From Bradyrhizobium sp. AUGA SZCCT0176 (lineage in GTDB: Bacteria > Pseudomonadota > Alphaproteobacteria > Rhizobiales > Xanthobacteraceae), in the NCBI RefSeq assembly GCF_018130145.1, contig NZ_JAFCMB010000004.1, forward strand, positions 124,001 through 188,000: a stretch of DNA of 64,000 nucleotides, in the 5' to 3' direction. Below, in pieces: positions 63,338 to 64,000 of the stretch (positions within the stretch are counted from its first letter, which is position 1; each line of letters begins with the position of its first letter). The notes beneath the pieces were generated by a model that saw only the letters and a program-made list of their open reading frames with translations, made no database searches and had not been told where the DNA came from. The position numbers were made by a program, and so were the translations under genes.

Positions 63338-64000
63338 GTGGCGGTCGACGGCAACGCCGTCGACTTCATCGACCCCAAGTGCACCGGCTGGAAATGCCGT
63401 CACGGCCACCGTCGGCGTGACGATCGCATCGACCTTGCCAAACATTTCCAAAAACGAACCGCGCAGGCTGTTGCGGCGATAGCTGGCCTCGACATATTGG
63501 ACGCCGCTATACACTGCGCCCTTCGCCACGACGTCACGGTAGTCGCCATCCGAGCCTGCGAGCGCGCTGGCGTCGCGGGCCGCGACGGCTGCGGCCTGCT
63601 CGGTGTAAGCGATCGGCTTCAAGATTCGTTCGAGCATATCAGGTTCGAAATGAACACAATCCGGAACGATGCTGGCGCCAAGCGAACCGAGCGTCTCAAC
63701 CGCCGACTGAAAGGCCTTGCGAATGTCGGGCGCCACCGCCGCATAGCCGAAGTCGACACTGCTTCCGATCCTGATCCCGTCGAGCTTTACCGCTGTGGCG
63801 TCAAAGCTGCGCGTCGGCACCGGCAGGCTGGCGGCATCACGCAGATCGTGGGCCGCGATCACTTCGAGAAGCAGGGCCGCGTCGGCGACCGTACGCGCAA
63901 TTGGTCCGGTATGTGCGAGCGACGCCCATGACGGCGGCGCGAAGCCCGGCGACCTCGGAACCAGCCCAAAGGTCGGCTTGATGCCGACCACGCCGCAGAA
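63137..64000 (-). CDS. Amidase signature family protein, N-terminus outside window
   Basis: 288 residues seen; the frame continues past the right edge, and the last visible codons read FCGVVGIKPTFGLVPR, which is mid-protein in this family. Downstream are the usual LAHTGPIARTVADAALLLEV and LTGLPAATIPCGF near the C-terminus. The catalytic Ser-Ser-Lys and GGSSGG motifs lie outside the window. The C-terminus (AAAFERARPW) is normal, so the gene is intact here. It hydrolyses an unknown amide; the LysR gene converges on it with a 201-bp overlap. Confidence 0.9.
   Translation of the reverse strand, partial: FCGVVGIKPTFGLVPRSPGFAPPSWASLAHTGPIARTVADAALLLEVIAAHDLRDAASLPVPTRSFDATAVKLDGIRIGSSVDFGYAAVAPDIRKAFQSAVETLGSLGASIVPDCVHFEPDMLERILKPIAYTEQAAAVAARDASALAGSDGDYRDVVAKGAVYSGVQYVEASYRRNSLRGSFLEMFGKVDAIVTPTVAVTAFPAGALGVDEVDGVAVDRHLGWSPFSWPINLTGLPAATIPCGFDSDGLPIGLQIIAPWLEEGLIIRIAAAFERARPWTEFRPQMS

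Overview
The window looks like chromosomal DNA of a Bradyrhizobium-type alphaproteobacterium. The evidence is high GC with strongly G/C-ending codons, S9/L13 and NadABC proteins of alphaproteobacterial type, a DUF2842 gene divergent from heme A synthase, and several interspersed palindromic repeats of kinds I remember from Bradyrhizobium and Rhodopseudomonas intergenic DNA. Genus assignment is inference. I saw no rRNA, tRNA, CRISPR array, insertion sequence or phage gene.

Left third, about 0-24 kb, mostly housekeeping. In order: a caspase-like protein cut by the left edge with a CRP-type palindrome upstream; a hybrid histidine kinase; an orphan solute-binding protein; a class I amidotransferase-like hydrolase; an AI-2E-type permease; a small monooxygenase-like protein; a GGDEF diguanylate cyclase; rplM-rpsI; a thioesterase; an enoyl-CoA hydratase; a CoA-binding protein; O-acetylhomoserine sulfhydrylase; the NAD block (nrtR, then overlapping nadA-nadB-nadC behind two tandem NrtR-like operators); an FTR1 iron permease with an Irr-like box; heme A synthase; DUF2842; and a deacetylase-like protein lacking its metal ligands, divergent from a BioF2/CelD-type acetyltransferase.

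About 24.2-25.2 kb is non-coding and repeat-rich. It ends in a 15-bp tandem repeat that encodes an RQSLK pentapeptide repeat.

Middle, about 25-44.7 kb, a catabolic island almost entirely on the minus strand. It carries a peptide/opine-type ABC importer (binding protein, two permeases, fused double ATPase), a flavoprotein, an SDR, an epimerase, a D-hydantoinase/dihydropyrimidinase, a hydantoin racemase (plus strand), a flavin reductase, a D-carbamoylase, a class III aminotransferase, HyuB, HyuA and a MocR regulator. Cyclic-amide hydrolysis is therefore encoded twice, by an ATP-independent route and by an ATP-dependent HyuAB route. Many genes are coupled by 4-bp start/stop overlaps.

Right third, about 45-59.3 kb, a second and opposed catabolic island on the plus strand. 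It carries a fragment resembling the C-terminus of 5-oxoprolinase subunit C, an AraC regulator, a second HyuA-HyuB pair, a TorT-like binding protein, a ribose-type ATPase, two permeases and a three-subunit molybdenum hydroxylase. From the ATPase to the first hydroxylase subunit every junction overlaps, so uptake, hydroxylation and ring opening look like one programme for an unidentified N-heterocycle. This is the best candidate for an undescribed system. The window closes with a 3-hydroxybenzoate 4-monooxygenase divergent from a MarR regulator, and a LysR regulator whose frame runs about 200 bp antisense into an amidase gene cut by the right edge.
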